Of a stretch of DNA of 64,000 bases, positions 23,727 to 33,056 are shown in pieces. Position numbers and translations under genes: made by a program. Each line of letters begins with the position of its first letter. The first letter of the stretch is position 1. This DNA comes from Dechloromonas agitata is5 (lineage in GTDB: Bacteria; Pseudomonadota; Gammaproteobacteria; Burkholderiales; Rhodocyclaceae). The notes below the pieces were generated by a model. That model made no database searches, was not told the origin of the DNA, and worked only from the letters and a program-made list of their open reading frames with translations. The DNA lies in the NCBI RefSeq assembly GCF_000519045.1, contig NZ_KI912532.1:1736001-1800000 (forward strand), written 5' to 3'.

Positions 23727-25433
23727 CTACATCCGGTCGGTCAGGTCGACGACGCGGGCCAGTTCCTCCAGCGAGGTCACGCCGTCGATAACGCGTTTCA
23801 GACCATCGTCGGCCAGCGTCGTGAAGCCCTGGAGCAGGGCGCGACTGCGGATTTCGTGCGTCGTGGCCCGGCGGGCGATCAGTTCGTCGATGCCGGCATC
23901 GATACGCAACAGCTCCATGATTGCGATCCGGCCACGATAGCCCTGGAAATCGCACAACTCGCAGCCGGTGGCGCGAAACAGCACCGGCCGCGGCCCTTCG
24001 CCCAGCGGGCCGAGCAGGCGGATTTCGTGCGGCTCGGCGTGGTATGGCGTCTTGCAGTGCTCGCACAGGCGCCGGATCAGGCGCTGGGCGATGATGCCGA
24101 TGATGTTGCCAGCCATGATGTCGGGCAGCACGCCGATGTCGAGCAGGCGCGGCACGGCCCCGATGGCCGAGTTGGTGTGCAGGGTGGTGTACACCTGGTG
24201 GCCGGTCATTGCCGCGCGGAAGGCCATCTCGGCCGTTTCGGCATCGCGCACCTCGCCGACCAGGATGACGTCCGGGTCCTGGCGCATCATCGAACGGATG
24301 CCGTTGGCGAAATCGAGCTTGGCAGCCTCTGCCACCGAGGTCTGGCGAACCATGGCCATCGGGTATTCGACCGGGTCTTCGAGGGTCATGATGTGGATGC
24401 CCTCGCTGTTGATGTGGTTCAACACCGAGTACAGGGTCGTCGTTTTGCCGCTGCCGGTTGGGCCGGTGACCAGGATGATGCCCTCCGGCCGGGAAATCAT
24501 CAGTTTCAACTGGTGCAGGTGCTCCTCGGCCAGGCCGAGCCCTTCCAGGGGCACGATGCCTTTCTGGCGGTCGAGGATGCGCAGCACGATGTTCTCGCCG
24601 TGGATGGTCGGTTGGCTGGCGACCCGGAAGTCGATCGGCCGGCCGGATACCGTCAGACTGATGCGGCCGTCCTGCGGCGCGCGCATTTCGGCGATGTTCA
24701 TGCCCGACAGCACCTTGATGCGCACCGTCATGGCCGGCCAGTAGGATTTATGCAGGGCGCGGATCTGGCGCAGCATGCCGTCGATGCGATAGCGGATGCG
24801 CAGGAAATTGGCTTCCGGCTCGAAGTGGATGTCGGATGCCTCGCGCTTCACCGCATCGGTCAGGATCGAGTCGATCAGGCGGACAACCGGCTGGCTGTAC
24901 TCGTTGTCTGCCGCCGACAGGCTCTTCCAGTCGATTTCGCCGGTCTCGATCTCGTGCAGGATGCCATCGATGGAGAGTTCATGGCCGTAATACTGGTCGA
25001 TGGCGTGGTCGATTTCCGATTCGCCGGCGAGCAGCGTATCGATCTCCGTGCCTTCCTCGAGCAGGGCGCGCACCCGGTCGAGGCCGACGATGTCGTTGAC
25101 GTCGGAAATGGCCAGCGCCAACCGCCGGCTTTGCGTGTCGTAATCGAGCGGCAGCAGGTGGTGGCGCTTGGCCAGATCGCGCGGCACCAGCTTGAGCGCC
25201 TGCGGATCGACCACCGCGTTGCCCAGATCGATGCTCTGCTTGCCCAGGCTTTCGGAGAGCGCCTGGCGCAGCGTCGCTTCGGTGACGAATCCGAGGGAGA
25301 CGAGCAGCTTGCCGATCGGCTGGTTGCACTTCATCTGCTCCAGCAGCGCGATGCGCAACTGGTCTTCCGACAGGATACCCTCGGCAATCAGGATCTGGCC
25401 GAGCGGGCGGCGTTGCAGGGCGGTGGTGCTCAT
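23727..25433 (-). CDS. mshE: MSHA pilus assembly ATPase MshE (GspE/PilB family)
   Basis: 568 residues, the hexameric assembly ATPase at the cytoplasmic face. An MshEN domain (PLGQILIAEGILSEDQLRIAL..., IGKLLVSLGFV), the module that binds c-di-GMP in many family members, occupies the first 150 residues. The T2SSE domain has Walker A GPTGSGKTT, the Asp box DIHFEP, Walker B MRQDPDVILVGEVRD, and the tetracysteine zinc motif (LCEHC and GCELC). The ATG at 25433 begins at the MshEN domain. It lies 7 nt after the mshN-like gene. Confidence 0.95.
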   Translation of the reverse strand: MSTTALQRRPLGQILIAEGILSEDQLRIALLEQMKCNQPIGKLLVSLGFVTEATLRQALSESLGKQSIDLGNAVVDPQALKLVPRDLAKRHHLLPLDYDTQSRRLALAISDVNDIVGLDRVRALLEEGTEIDTLLAGESEIDHAIDQYYGHELSIDGILHEIETGEIDWKSLSAADNEYSQPVVRLIDSILTDAVKREASDIHFEPEANFLRIRYRIDGMLRQIRALHKSYWPAMTVRIKVLSGMNIAEMRAPQDGRISLTVSGRPIDFRVASQPTIHGENIVLRILDRQKGIVPLEGLGLAEEHLHQLKLMISRPEGIILVTGPTGSGKTTTLYSVLNHINSEGIHIMTLEDPVEYPMAMVRQTSVAEAAKLDFANGIRSMMRQDPDVILVGEVRDAETAEMAFRAAMTGHQVYTTLHTNSAIGAVPRLLDIGVLPDIMAGNIIGIIAQRLIRRLCEHCKTPYHAEPHEIRLLGPLGEGPRPVLFRATGCELCDFQGYRGRIAIMELLRIDAGIDELIARRATTHEIRSRALLQGFTTLADDGLKRVIDGVTSLEELARVVDLTDRM

Positions 25434-25440
25434 GTCGGGG

Positions 25441-26691
25441 TCAGCGCGGCGCTTCCAGTTCGGCCAGGCGTTTCTCGACGCCGGCACGGTCGAAGGCAGC
25501 CGGGCGGCGGCCGGCGGCTTCCAGCGCCAAGCGGTAATGCTGGCCGGCCAGGCGGGGCTGGCGCAGGTGGTCGAGGCTGACCGCCAGGTTGAACAGGTAG
25601 TCCGGGTTATCGCCCTCGGCGGCGACGGCGTTGAAATAAACCTGCTGGGCTTCCGGCCAGCGGTTCTGGCGGGCATACAGGTTGCCCAGGGCAAAGTTGA
25701 GGGGCGCCGATTCCGGTGTGGCCGAAAGCAGGCTCTTCAGGCGGCTCTCGCTGCCCTGCGGGTCGGCGTCTGCCGCGCTGCCGCTCAGGGCGGCGGCCTG
25801 CACCGCCGGGTCGGCCGGGTTGGCGACCAGGGCGCGCTGGCGCAGCGTCTCGGCATCGGCCAAGCGGCCCTGCTGCTGGGCGATGCCGGCCAGTGCCAGC
25901 AGGGCATCGGTATTGTTCGGATCGCGGCGCAGGGTCTGCTCGAATTCCCGTCGCGCCAGTTCGATCTCGCCGCGCTGCAGGCTGGCGTGGCCGCGGGCCA
26001 GCGCAGGATCGACCGTCGGCTGGCTGCGGGTGAGGCGAATCGGGATGGGATTGGCGCCGGGATCGGCAGTGGTTGGTGCCGCCACCGCCTCCCGGCGGGG
26101 GGCGAACAGCGCGGGTGCCGCATCGCGCGGTGTCGGTGCTGCGCCGCCCGCCTGCGGTGGTGTGACGGACGGAGCGAGCAGAGGCGCTGCTGGCGGGGGG
26201 GCAGGCGGTGCGACATTGGGTGCGCCGGCAGGGGCGATCGCGAGCGAGCCCCGGTTCATCGCATTCAGCTGATACCAGACATAGCCGCCGATGCCGACAC
26301 CGGCCACACCGAGGGTGCCGAGTGCCAGCCAGAGCGGCAAGCGCGAGGGGCCGTTGGCGGTGGGCGCCTGCTTGGCGGCAAAGGCATTGCGCACGGCCTG
26401 GCGGTTGGACTGCTCATTGGCTGGCGCGGGAGATGCCGCGCCGGGTGCGTGCGATGCGGCGGGGGGCGGCGTCTTGGGGAGCGCGTTGCTGGCCAGATCG
26501 GCGTCCACGGCATCGATGTAATTCGCCAGGTCGGGCAGCGGATTGCTGGCCGGGCTACCGGTTTCGCCGGGCAGCGGCTCCAGGCTGAGGGCCGGTTCCG
26601 GCCCCGTGCCCGGCGCGATACCGAATTGCGCCCGCGCCGCCTCCTGCTTGGCCGTTTCGGCCCGTTTCAGCGCATCCATCAACAGGCTCAT
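25441..26691 (-). CDS. mshN: MshN-like TPR protein of the pilus locus
   Basis: 416 residues starting MSLLMDALKRAETAKQEAARAQFG, the N-terminal motif also found in other pilus and secretion accessory proteins. A single membrane helix is at about 119-140 (LWLALGTLGVAGVGIGGYVWY). A long Pro/Ala-rich stretch follows, then about four TPR units (LARGHASLQRGEIELARREFEQTL..., DALLALAGIAQQQGRL..., LNFALGNLYARQNRWPEAQQVY). Topology predicts a cytoplasmic N-terminus and periplasmic TPRs. The position between mshL and mshE fits mshN. Confidence 0.8.
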   Translation of the reverse strand: MSLLMDALKRAETAKQEAARAQFGIAPGTGPEPALSLEPLPGETGSPASNPLPDLANYIDAVDADLASNALPKTPPPAASHAPGAASPAPANEQSNRQAVRNAFAAKQAPTANGPSRLPLWLALGTLGVAGVGIGGYVWYQLNAMNRGSLAIAPAGAPNVAPPAPPPAAPLLAPSVTPPQAGGAAPTPRDAAPALFAPRREAVAAPTTADPGANPIPIRLTRSQPTVDPALARGHASLQRGEIELARREFEQTLRRDPNNTDALLALAGIAQQQGRLADAETLRQRALVANPADPAVQAAALSGSAADADPQGSESRLKSLLSATPESAPLNFALGNLYARQNRWPEAQQVYFNAVAAEGDNPDYLFNLAVSLDHLRQPRLAGQHYRLALEAAGRRPAAFDRAGVEKRLAELEAPR

Positions 26692-26701
26692 GCGCGATTC
26701 C

Positions 26702-28483
26702 TCAGCGGCTGGGAACGACGTTGAAGGGCTGGGCTTCGTTCGGCTGGGCGAAGAAGTTGTCGCCGGGCAGATAGCCCTTCAGGCCGGCGTAGTCGCCATC
26801 GAGGCTGGCATCCTTGATGACGATGGGGCGGAGGAGGATGACCAGTTCGGTTTTTTGAGCGGCGTTGTTGCGGTTGTTGGCCACTTCACCAAGCAGGGGA
26901 ATTTGCCCGACCAGCGGCACACGCTGCGTCTGGTAGTCGACCTTGTCTTCCATCAGGCCGCCAAGCACGGCGATATTGCCACTGGCAACGCGCATGACGG
27001 ATTCAATTTCCTTGGTCCGGATGACCGGCACCAGGTTGTTGATGTTGTTCTTGCGCAGGTCCGGGTTCGGGTCGGCCACTTCGCGGGCGACGGAGGTAAT
27101 CGTTGGCCGGACGTTGAGGGTGATCGCGTCACCCTCGCCGATCTGCGGCGTGACGCTGACCACCAGACCGACCGAAACGGATTGCGGCGTCGTCGTGTAG
27201 GTGGTCGTTGCGCCGAAATTGGCGGTTGTCGTTGTGTCGGCCTTGACGTTGAAATAGACGTAGTTCTCGACCACCTTGAGCAGTGCCGTCTGGTTGTTCA
27301 TGACCGACAGGCGCGGGCTGGACAGCACCTTGGTCGTGCCGAAGGTGTTCAGCATGGTGATGGCTGCCGTCGGATCGCCGCCGGTGTAGCGCAGGTTCAC
27401 GGCATTCCGGGTCAGGGCGTCGCCACTGAAGGTGAATAGCCCGCCCGAGGTCAGCTTGCCCCAGTTGATGCCTTGCTGATAGCCGTCACTTAGTGCGACC
27501 TCGACGATGGTCGCCTCGATCAATACCTGGCGTCGGACGGAGTTGACCACGCGGTCGACGAATTCCTGGATGCGGTCGTGCTGGCGCTGGGTGGCGCGGA
27601 CGGTGACGATGCCGCTTTCCGCGTTGACGATGACCGAAGCGGCTTCGCGGAAGGTGCTGTGGCGGACCAGCGTGGTTGCCGTTCCCTGGCTGGTCGAGTT
27701 GGGGGATGGGTTGCCCTGCAGGGCGTTGGCGATGGCTTGCGCTGCCCGCCGGCCAGTTTGCGGCAGGGCCGCGGCGCCGGTCGCTGTTTGTTCGTTGGCT
27801 TGCTCGTAGCTGGTTTCGCTGGAGCCTTCCGGCAACACCTTGTCGGTTTCGCGCAGGATGTCCTTGATGTTTTTTTCGAGCGATTCCCAGAACTGGTTTT
27901 TCGATGAATTCTCGATCCGGGTGTTCGAGATATTGCCGGTGGTGGCACCGGTGGGCGAGGCTGTCTGGGCGCTGCCCGGCGTGCCGGTGGCGATCTGGGT
28001 ATTAGCTGAAACTGTGCCGGTCACGTTGCGCGCCATGTTCACGTAATCGACCTTGTAATGTTTCAGGAAGGGCGAGTCGGGCATCACGGCCAGGTTCGGG
28101 CCGTCGAGTTCGTAGCGCATGTCCACCTGCTTGGCGATGCGGGTGAGCAGTTGCGGCAGGGTCTGGTCGATGGCGTTCAGCGTGACGTGGCCGGTGATGC
28201 CAGGGTGGATGTCGACATTGACCTTGGCATCGCGGGCCAGGGCGAACAACAGGTCGCGGACCGGGACGTTGTTGACGACGACGCTGTAGGTTTCGGCCTT
28301 GCGGGTCGGGCGCGGTTTGGGCAAGGCCAGCGTTTGCTGGACGGGCGGCGGGATACTGCCGGCAGTCGCGGTCGGCGCGTGGTCGCCGTTCAGGTGTCCC
28401 TTCAGCGGCTCACGCGGCGTCGGAGCGGAGCAGGCGGCAATCAGGAGGGCGGCGAGCGGGATGCTGAAATATCCGATTTTCAT
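26702..28483 (-). CDS. mshL: MSHA outer-membrane secretin MshL
   Basis: 593 residues, the outer-membrane channel through which the pilus exits. The lipoprotein signal MKIGYFSIPLAALLIAAC has lipobox IAAC. An N-terminal secretin/STN module (VPVRDLLFALARDAKVNVDIHPGITGHVTLN), a Ser/Thr/Gln-rich insert (about 155-255) and the secretin domain follow (QVLIEATIVEVALSDGYQQGINW, KVLSSPRLSVMNNQTALLKV, VPLVGQIPLLGEV). The ATG at 28483 starts at the signal peptide. The 105-nt gap to mshM contains a small inverted repeat (CGTGC/GCACG, 28532-28549 region), so mshL may have its own promoter. Confidence 0.93.
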   Translation of the reverse strand: MKIGYFSIPLAALLIAACSAPTPREPLKGHLNGDHAPTATAGSIPPPVQQTLALPKPRPTRKAETYSVVVNNVPVRDLLFALARDAKVNVDIHPGITGHVTLNAIDQTLPQLLTRIAKQVDMRYELDGPNLAVMPDSPFLKHYKVDYVNMARNVTGTVSANTQIATGTPGSAQTASPTGATTGNISNTRIENSSKNQFWESLEKNIKDILRETDKVLPEGSSETSYEQANEQTATGAAALPQTGRRAAQAIANALQGNPSPNSTSQGTATTLVRHSTFREAASVIVNAESGIVTVRATQRQHDRIQEFVDRVVNSVRRQVLIEATIVEVALSDGYQQGINWGKLTSGGLFTFSGDALTRNAVNLRYTGGDPTAAITMLNTFGTTKVLSSPRLSVMNNQTALLKVVENYVYFNVKADTTTTANFGATTTYTTTPQSVSVGLVVSVTPQIGEGDAITLNVRPTITSVAREVADPNPDLRKNNINNLVPVIRTKEIESVMRVASGNIAVLGGLMEDKVDYQTQRVPLVGQIPLLGEVANNRNNAAQKTELVILLRPIVIKDASLDGDYAGLKGYLPGDNFFAQPNEAQPFNVVPSR

Positions 28484-28588
28484 CGGCTTGGGCCTTGTCT
28501 GCGGTGGTGGCAAATGTTGTTTGCTTATCGTGCCGATGCTAGCACGTAAATCACCACTGCCGCATATTCCGCGCCCGCCTCGCGCCGC

Positions 28589-29932
28589 CTACTTCAACTT
28601 GCTGACCTGGCGGGGAAAGGGCTGGATGGCCTTGATCGATTCCGGCAGGGTCTGCATGGCCTGTGCCGCTTCTTCCCGGCTGTCGAAGTCGCCGTAGATG
28701 ACGCCCAGCCGGTCGCGTCCGGAGAGGCTGGATCGATAGACGCGGAGATGGGCCGGTTCGAGGGCCGCGGTGGCGCGGGACAAGAAACCCTCGACCTCGC
28801 CGGTGTGCGTCGCATCGGTCGCCAGCAACTGGATGAAATAGCGGTTGCGTGGCGCGTCCTTGATCCATTCCTCGTACTGCGCCAGATGCTGGCGGGTGAG
28901 CGGGCCGAAGCGGATTTTTTCGCTGGCGGCCGGGCTCGGCGCCGCGGATTGTGCCGGCTTGGCGACCTCGGGCACCGGGGCGGGCGTTTCCGCTTGCTGG
29001 AGCATCGCTGCCTGGCGCGAACCCAGGGTGACGACCATGCCGATCAGCAGGGCGGCGATGCCGGCGCCAGCCAGGCCCCAAAGCAGGGGTTGGGCGTTCA
29101 AGCCAGCCTTGGCCTGCAGCGGGGAGAAGCGGGCATCCTGCTCGGCGGTGCGCACCTCGTCAGCGCCGACCTGGTGGCTGCCGTGCGAATAGGCGGCGAG
29201 CAGGGCTTTGTCGGCAATGATGTTGATACGCCGCGACAACCCCTCGGAAATCCGGGTAATCAGGCGAAGCGCCTCGTCGGAGAAGGGGTTTGGGCCGTGG
29301 TAGCCAGCCGCCCGCAGACGGAATTCGATATAGGCGGCAACGTCTGCCTGTTTGAGCGGTGCCAGGTTGAAGTGCTGGGTGATGCGTTCGCGCAACTGGC
29401 GCATGTCGGTCGCGGCGAGGCGCTCGTCCAGTTCGGGCTGGGCGAAGAGGGCGATCTGCAGCAGCTTGGTGGCTTTTGACTCCAGGTTCGACAGCAGGCG
29501 GATTTCTTCCAGCGACTCGGCCGGCATGGCGTGCGCTTCGTCGATCAGCAGCACAACACGCTTGCCTTCGGCGTAGCGGGCGATCAGTGCATCCTGCAAG
29601 GCGCGGGTCAGTGAATGCGTTGCCTTGCCGTCGGCCGGAATGCCCAGTTCATCGGCGATGGCGCCGAGGATTTCGCCGCGCGACAGAGACGGATTGGCCA
29701 GATACAGGGTTTCGACATGGGCTGGCAGCCGTTCAAGCAGCATGCGGCAGAGCATGGTCTTGCCGCTGCCCACTTCGCCGGTGACCTTGACGATGCCTTC
29801 ATCCTGCGTGATGGCGTAGATCAGCGCGTCGAGCGTCGGGCCGCGATTGGCGCCGGTGAAGAAGAAATCGGTATGCGGCGTGATGCGGAACGGCGGTTCG
29901 CGCAGGCCGAAGTGCTCGAGGTAAAGGCTCAT
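28589..29932 (-). CDS. mshM: MshM/ExeA-like AAA+ ATPase fused to a SPOR domain
   Basis: 447 residues. Starts [25 protein letters not shown], the ExeA/MshM signature. Walker A is GEVGSGKTMLCR and Walker B VVLLIDEAHAM; the sensor region is LLSNLESKATKLLQIALFAQPEL. A membrane helix follows at about 318-340 (LLWGLAGAGIAALLIGMVVTLG). A periplasmic Pro/Ala linker leads to a C-terminal SPOR-like domain (NRYFIQLLATDATHTGEVEGFL..., GRDRLGVIYGDFDSREEAAQAM). ExeA/GspA uses energy to insert secretins through peptidoglycan; SPOR domains bind denuded septal glycan. The start overlaps the regulator gene as ATGA. Confidence 0.88.
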   Translation of the reverse strand: MSLYLEHFGLREPPFRITPHTDFFFTGANRGPTLDALIYAITQDEGIVKVTGEVGSGKTMLCRMLLERLPAHVETLYLANPSLSRGEILGAIADELGIPADGKATHSLTRALQDALIARYAEGKRVVLLIDEAHAMPAESLEEIRLLSNLESKATKLLQIALFAQPELDERLAATDMRQLRERITQHFNLAPLKQADVAAYIEFRLRAAGYHGPNPFSDEALRLITRISEGLSRRINIIADKALLAAYSHGSHQVGADEVRTAEQDARFSPLQAKAGLNAQPLLWGLAGAGIAALLIGMVVTLGSRQAAMLQQAETPAPVPEVAKPAQSAAPSPAASEKIRFGPLTRQHLAQYEEWIKDAPRNRYFIQLLATDATHTGEVEGFLSRATAALEPAHLRVYRSSLSGRDRLGVIYGDFDSREEAAQAMQTLPESIKAIQPFPRQVSKLK

Positions 29933-31350
29933 GGCCGATTCCAGCTTTCCATGCGGTTGTACAGGGTCGTGCGATTGATGCCGAGGCGGCGGGCCGCTTC
30001 GCTCATGTTGCCGTTGCTCAGGTCGATGGCCGCTTCGATGTAGCTGCGTTGCCATAGCTCCAGCGTGGTGTCGAGATTGAGGTGTCCGGCACGCTGGAGA
30101 TGCTGGCGCGCGGCCTGGCGCACCTCGTCCGGCTGCGCTGCATCGAGACCGGCACCGGCCGGGGGTAGGGGCGTGCTGTCCGGGTAGTCAAGTTCGGCAC
30201 GCAACTGCTCGGCGGCGACCGCCTGTCCGGCGTAGCGGGCAGTCAGCCGGATGATGATGTTACGCAACTCGCGGACATTGCCGGGGAAGGTGTAGTCCAG
30301 CCACAGCGACTGTGCATCCGGCGCCAGCGTGAAGGGTTCGGCGCGCACGGAAGCGGCGCAATGCTTGCGGAAATGTTCGAGCAGCAGCAGCCGGTCGAGG
30401 CCGGTTTCCCGCACCGGCGGGACGGCGACGGTGAACACCGACAGCCGGTGATAGAGGTCGGGCCGGAAGCGGCCGGCCTTCATTTCCTGGCGCAGGTCGC
30501 GGTTGGTGGCCGTGATGATGCGGGCCGTGGAAATCCGCGTCTGGGTTTCGCCGACGCGCTGGTACTCGCCATTTTCCAGCACGCGCAGCAGCTTGGGTTG
30601 CAGGTCGAGCGGCAATTCGCCGATTTCGTCGAGGAACAGGGTGCCGCTGTCGGCATCCTCGAAATAGCCGGCCTTGGCCGTGTGGGCACCCGTGAAGGCG
30701 CCCTTGGCATAGCCGAACAGCGTCGGTTCGAGCAGGGTGGGCGAGATGGCGGCGCAGTTCAACGCCAGGAAGGGTTTGTCGCGACGCTCCGTCAGGCGGT
30801 GCAGGTAATGGCTGGCGACGATGTCCTTGCCACTGCCCGATTCGCCCTCGATCAGTACCGGATAGGCCAGGTCGGCGTACTGTCCCAGTTGCAGGCGCAG
30901 GCGCTGCATGGGCAGGCTTTCGCCGATCAGGCCGCCCGGTGCGTCGTCGGTGGCCGGGGTGTCGAAGCGCAGGACCTGCCGGAAAAGCTCGGCCAGTTGC
31001 GCCGGATCGCAAGGTTTGGCGACGAATTCGACGGCACCCAGGGTGCGCGCATGGCGAGCGTTTTCATCGTCGCTCTGGCCGGATAGGACAATGATCTTCA
31101 GGTCGGGATGCAGGGCGAGCAGGTCGCCGATCAGTGCGAAACCTTCATCCGGCCGGTGCGGCAGGGGGGGCAGGCCGAGGTCGACCAGGGCGAGGTGAGG
31201 CGGGCTGCGCAGTTGCCGGACCAGGCTGCGGGCATGGGAGCGGGAGTGGCTGGTCAGGACGTCGTATTCCTGGGCGAAGGCGAAACCGAGTGATTCGCTG
31301 ATCAGGGAATCGTCGTCGACAATCAGCAGGAGCGGCTTGGCGACTGGCAA
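29929..31350 (-). CDS. sigma-54-dependent response regulator (NtrC/PilR type)
   Basis: 473 residues. The receiver domain has phospho-acceptor Asp in LALVDLGLP and acidic residues IVDDDS. The AAA+ domain has GESGSGKD (Walker A), GAFTGAH (the sigma-54 contact loop) and [14 protein letters not shown]. The Fis-type helix-turn-helix is at the C-terminus ([21 protein letters not shown]). It would activate RpoN promoters when phosphorylated. No good ATG exists: a TTG at 31350 fits the start of the receiver ([13 protein letters not shown]) and lies just after a TATAAT at 31386-31381. It is the first gene of the pilus unit and overlaps mshM. The likely target in this window is the prepilin promoter at 15284-15298. 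Confidence 0.9.
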   Translation of the reverse strand: MPVAKPLLLIVDDDSLISESLGFAFAQEYDVLTSHSRSHARSLVRQLRSPPHLALVDLGLPPLPHRPDEGFALIGDLLALHPDLKIIVLSGQSDDENARHARTLGAVEFVAKPCDPAQLAELFRQVLRFDTPATDDAPGGLIGESLPMQRLRLQLGQYADLAYPVLIEGESGSGKDIVASHYLHRLTERRDKPFLALNCAAISPTLLEPTLFGYAKGAFTGAHTAKAGYFEDADSGTLFLDEIGELPLDLQPKLLRVLENGEYQRVGETQTRISTARIITATNRDLRQEMKAGRFRPDLYHRLSVFTVAVPPVRETGLDRLLLLEHFRKHCAASVRAEPFTLAPDAQSLWLDYTFPGNVRELRNIIIRLTARYAGQAVAAEQLRAELDYPDSTPLPPAGAGLDAAQPDEVRQAARQHLQRAGHLNLDTTLELWQRSYIEAAIDLSNGNMSEAARRLGINRTTLYNRMESWNRP

Positions 31351-31380
31351 GGGCGCAACATTCCATATGAAATTTTTCCG

Positions 31381-31386
31381 ATTATA
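31381..31386 (-). promoter_or_regulatory. candidate -10 of the response-regulator / pilus unit
   Basis: TATAAT on the minus strand, about 30 nt before the TTG start. I find no good -35 hexamer at the proper distance. On the other strand, TAAAAT at 31423-31428 could serve mlaF. Confidence 0.35.
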
Positions 31387-31456
31387 GCCTTGTCGTTTCC
31401 GGGCGACGGATGGGACTTCTGTTAAAATCGACAGACTTTTGTTTTGGGATTGCATT

Positions 31457-32269
31457 TTGTCCGACGACGTCCTGGTCGATATCGAGGACCTACACTTCAC
31501 TTATGACGGCCGACCGGTGCTGCAGGGGATCAACATGAAGATCCCGCGCGGCAAGGTGGTGGCCATCATGGGCGGCTCCGGCTGCGGCAAGACGACGCTG
31601 TTGCGCTGCATCGGCGGTCAGTTGCGGCCCAGCGGCGGGCGCGTGCGCCTTGAGAAACATCAGGTATGCGGCATGTCGCAGGCCGAGTTGTACAACCTGC
31701 GTCGGCGCATGGGCATGCTGTTTCAGTTTGGTGCGTTGTTTACCGATATGTCGGTTTTCGACAATGTCGCCTTTCCGATGCGCGAACACACCGATCTGTC
31801 GGAGGAAATGATCCGCGATCTGGTGCTGATGAAGCTGGAAGCGGTTGGATTGCGTGGTGCGCACAAATTGATGCCGGGTGAATTGTCCGGCGGCATGGCG
31901 CGCCGTGTTGCCCTGGCCCGCGCCCTGGCCCTCGATCCGATGCTGGTCATGTACGACGAGCCGTTCACCGGCCTCGATCCGATTGCGCTTGGCGTGATCG
32001 GCCAGTTGATCCGCAAGCTGAACGATGCGCTGGGAGCGACTTCGATCATGGTCACCCACGACATCCAGGAATCCCTGCTCATCGTCGATTACATCTATTT
32101 CCTGAACGGCGGCCGCGTCGTCGCCCAGGGGACGCCGGACGAAATTCGCGCCTCGGCCGACCCCTTCGTGCACCAGTTCGTTCATGCCGAGCCCGATGGG
32201 CCGGTCCATTTCGATTATCCGGCGCCGTCCATCCGGCAAGAGTTCCTGTCCGGGGTGAGGCATGGCTAG
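31457..32269 (+). CDS. mlaF: phospholipid transport ATPase MlaF
   Basis: 270 residues, the ATPase of the MlaFEDB complex that moves phospholipids between the inner and outer membranes. Walker A GGSGCGKTT, signature LSGGMARR, Walker B LVMYDEPFTGLDP and switch His in MVTHD are all present. A TTG at 31457 is chosen because GGGA lies about 7 nt upstream and the protein then begins SDDVLVDIEDLHFTYDGRPVL; a TTG six codons earlier is also possible. First gene of mlaF-E-D-A-C-B and divergent from the pilus regulator. Confidence 0.95.
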   Translation: MSDDVLVDIEDLHFTYDGRPVLQGINMKIPRGKVVAIMGGSGCGKTTLLRCIGGQLRPSGGRVRLEKHQVCGMSQAELYNLRRRMGMLFQFGALFTDMSVFDNVAFPMREHTDLSEEMIRDLVLMKLEAVGLRGAHKLMPGELSGGMARRVALARALALDPMLVMYDEPFTGLDPIALGVIGQLIRKLNDALGATSIMVTHDIQESLLIVDYIYFLNGGRVVAQGTPDEIRASADPFVHQFVHAEPDGPVHFDYPAPSIRQEFLSGVRHG

Positions 32270-33056
32270 GCCGGCCGATTTGTTGCGCAAGCTGGGGCAT
32301 GCGACCGTTGAGCGCGTCTGGCGGCTGGGCTTTGCGGCGCGCTTCTTCTGGGTCGTGCTGCTCTATTCCGGTGCATCCTTCCGGCGTCTGCCGCTGACCT
32401 TGCGCGAGATCTATTTCAGTGGCGTGCTGTCGCTGATCATCATTCTCGTTTCCGGCCTCTTCGTCGGCCTGGTGCTCGGCTTGCAGGGCTTCGAAATCCT
32501 CCAGCGCTTCGGTTCGACCGAGGCGCTGGGGACGCTGGTTGCCCTGTCGCTGACCCGCGAACTGGGACCGGTGCTGGCGGCCATCTTCTTCGCATCGCGC
32601 GCCGGTTCGTCGGTCACTGCGGAAATCGGCTTGATGAAGGCGACCGAGCAACTGAAGGCGATGGACATGATGGCGGTCAATCCGATCGCCCGTGTCGTCG
32701 CGCCGCGCTTCTGGGGGGGCGTCATCTCGATGCCCTTGCTGGCGGCGATTTTCTCGGCGATGGGGGTGCTCGGTGGCTGGTTGATCGGTGTCGTCTTCAT
32801 CGGTGTCGATGACGGCTCCTACTGGTCGCAGATGCAATCCAGCGTCGATTTCCGCTTTGATGTCTGGAATGGCATCGTCAAGAGCTTCGTTTTCGGTGTC
32901 GCGGTTTCGCTGATCGCCGTTTTCGAGGGGTATGACTCCGTGCCGACCGCCGAAGGCGTGTCGCGGGCGATCACGCGTACCGTCGTGACGTCCGTGCTGG
33001 CGGTGCTGGCCCTTGATTTCGTTCTGACATCGTTCATGTTCCGGGGAACTTCATGA
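32262..33056 (+). CDS. mlaE: phospholipid transport permease MlaE
   Basis: 264 residues, five to six membrane helices, with the MlaE family signatures TREIYFSG-type (LREIYFSGVLSLIIILVSGLFVGLVLGLQ), LTRELGPVLAAIFFASRAGSSVTAEIG and ATEQLKAMDMMAVNP. It forms the permease dimer of the Mla ABC transporter. The start overlaps mlaF by 8 nt and the stop overlaps mlaD by 4 nt. Confidence 0.95.
   Translation: MARPADLLRKLGHATVERVWRLGFAARFFWVVLLYSGASFRRLPLTLREIYFSGVLSLIIILVSGLFVGLVLGLQGFEILQRFGSTEALGTLVALSLTRELGPVLAAIFFASRAGSSVTAEIGLMKATEQLKAMDMMAVNPIARVVAPRFWGGVISMPLLAAIFSAMGVLGGWLIGVVFIGVDDGSYWSQMQSSVDFRFDVWNGIVKSFVFGVAVSLIAVFEGYDSVPTAEGVSRAITRTVVTSVLAVLALDFVLTSFMFRGTS

Noticed and set aside
23856..25580. 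574-codon open frame on the plus strand opposite mshE
   Set aside because: Mirror of mshE codons; the product has no known motif and mshE is complete with all catalytic motifs.
28510..28545. Second sigma-54 promoter in front of mshL (CGGCACGATAAGCAAAC on the minus strand)
   Set aside because: The GG is present but there is no GC at the required 10-nt spacing and no TTGC element.
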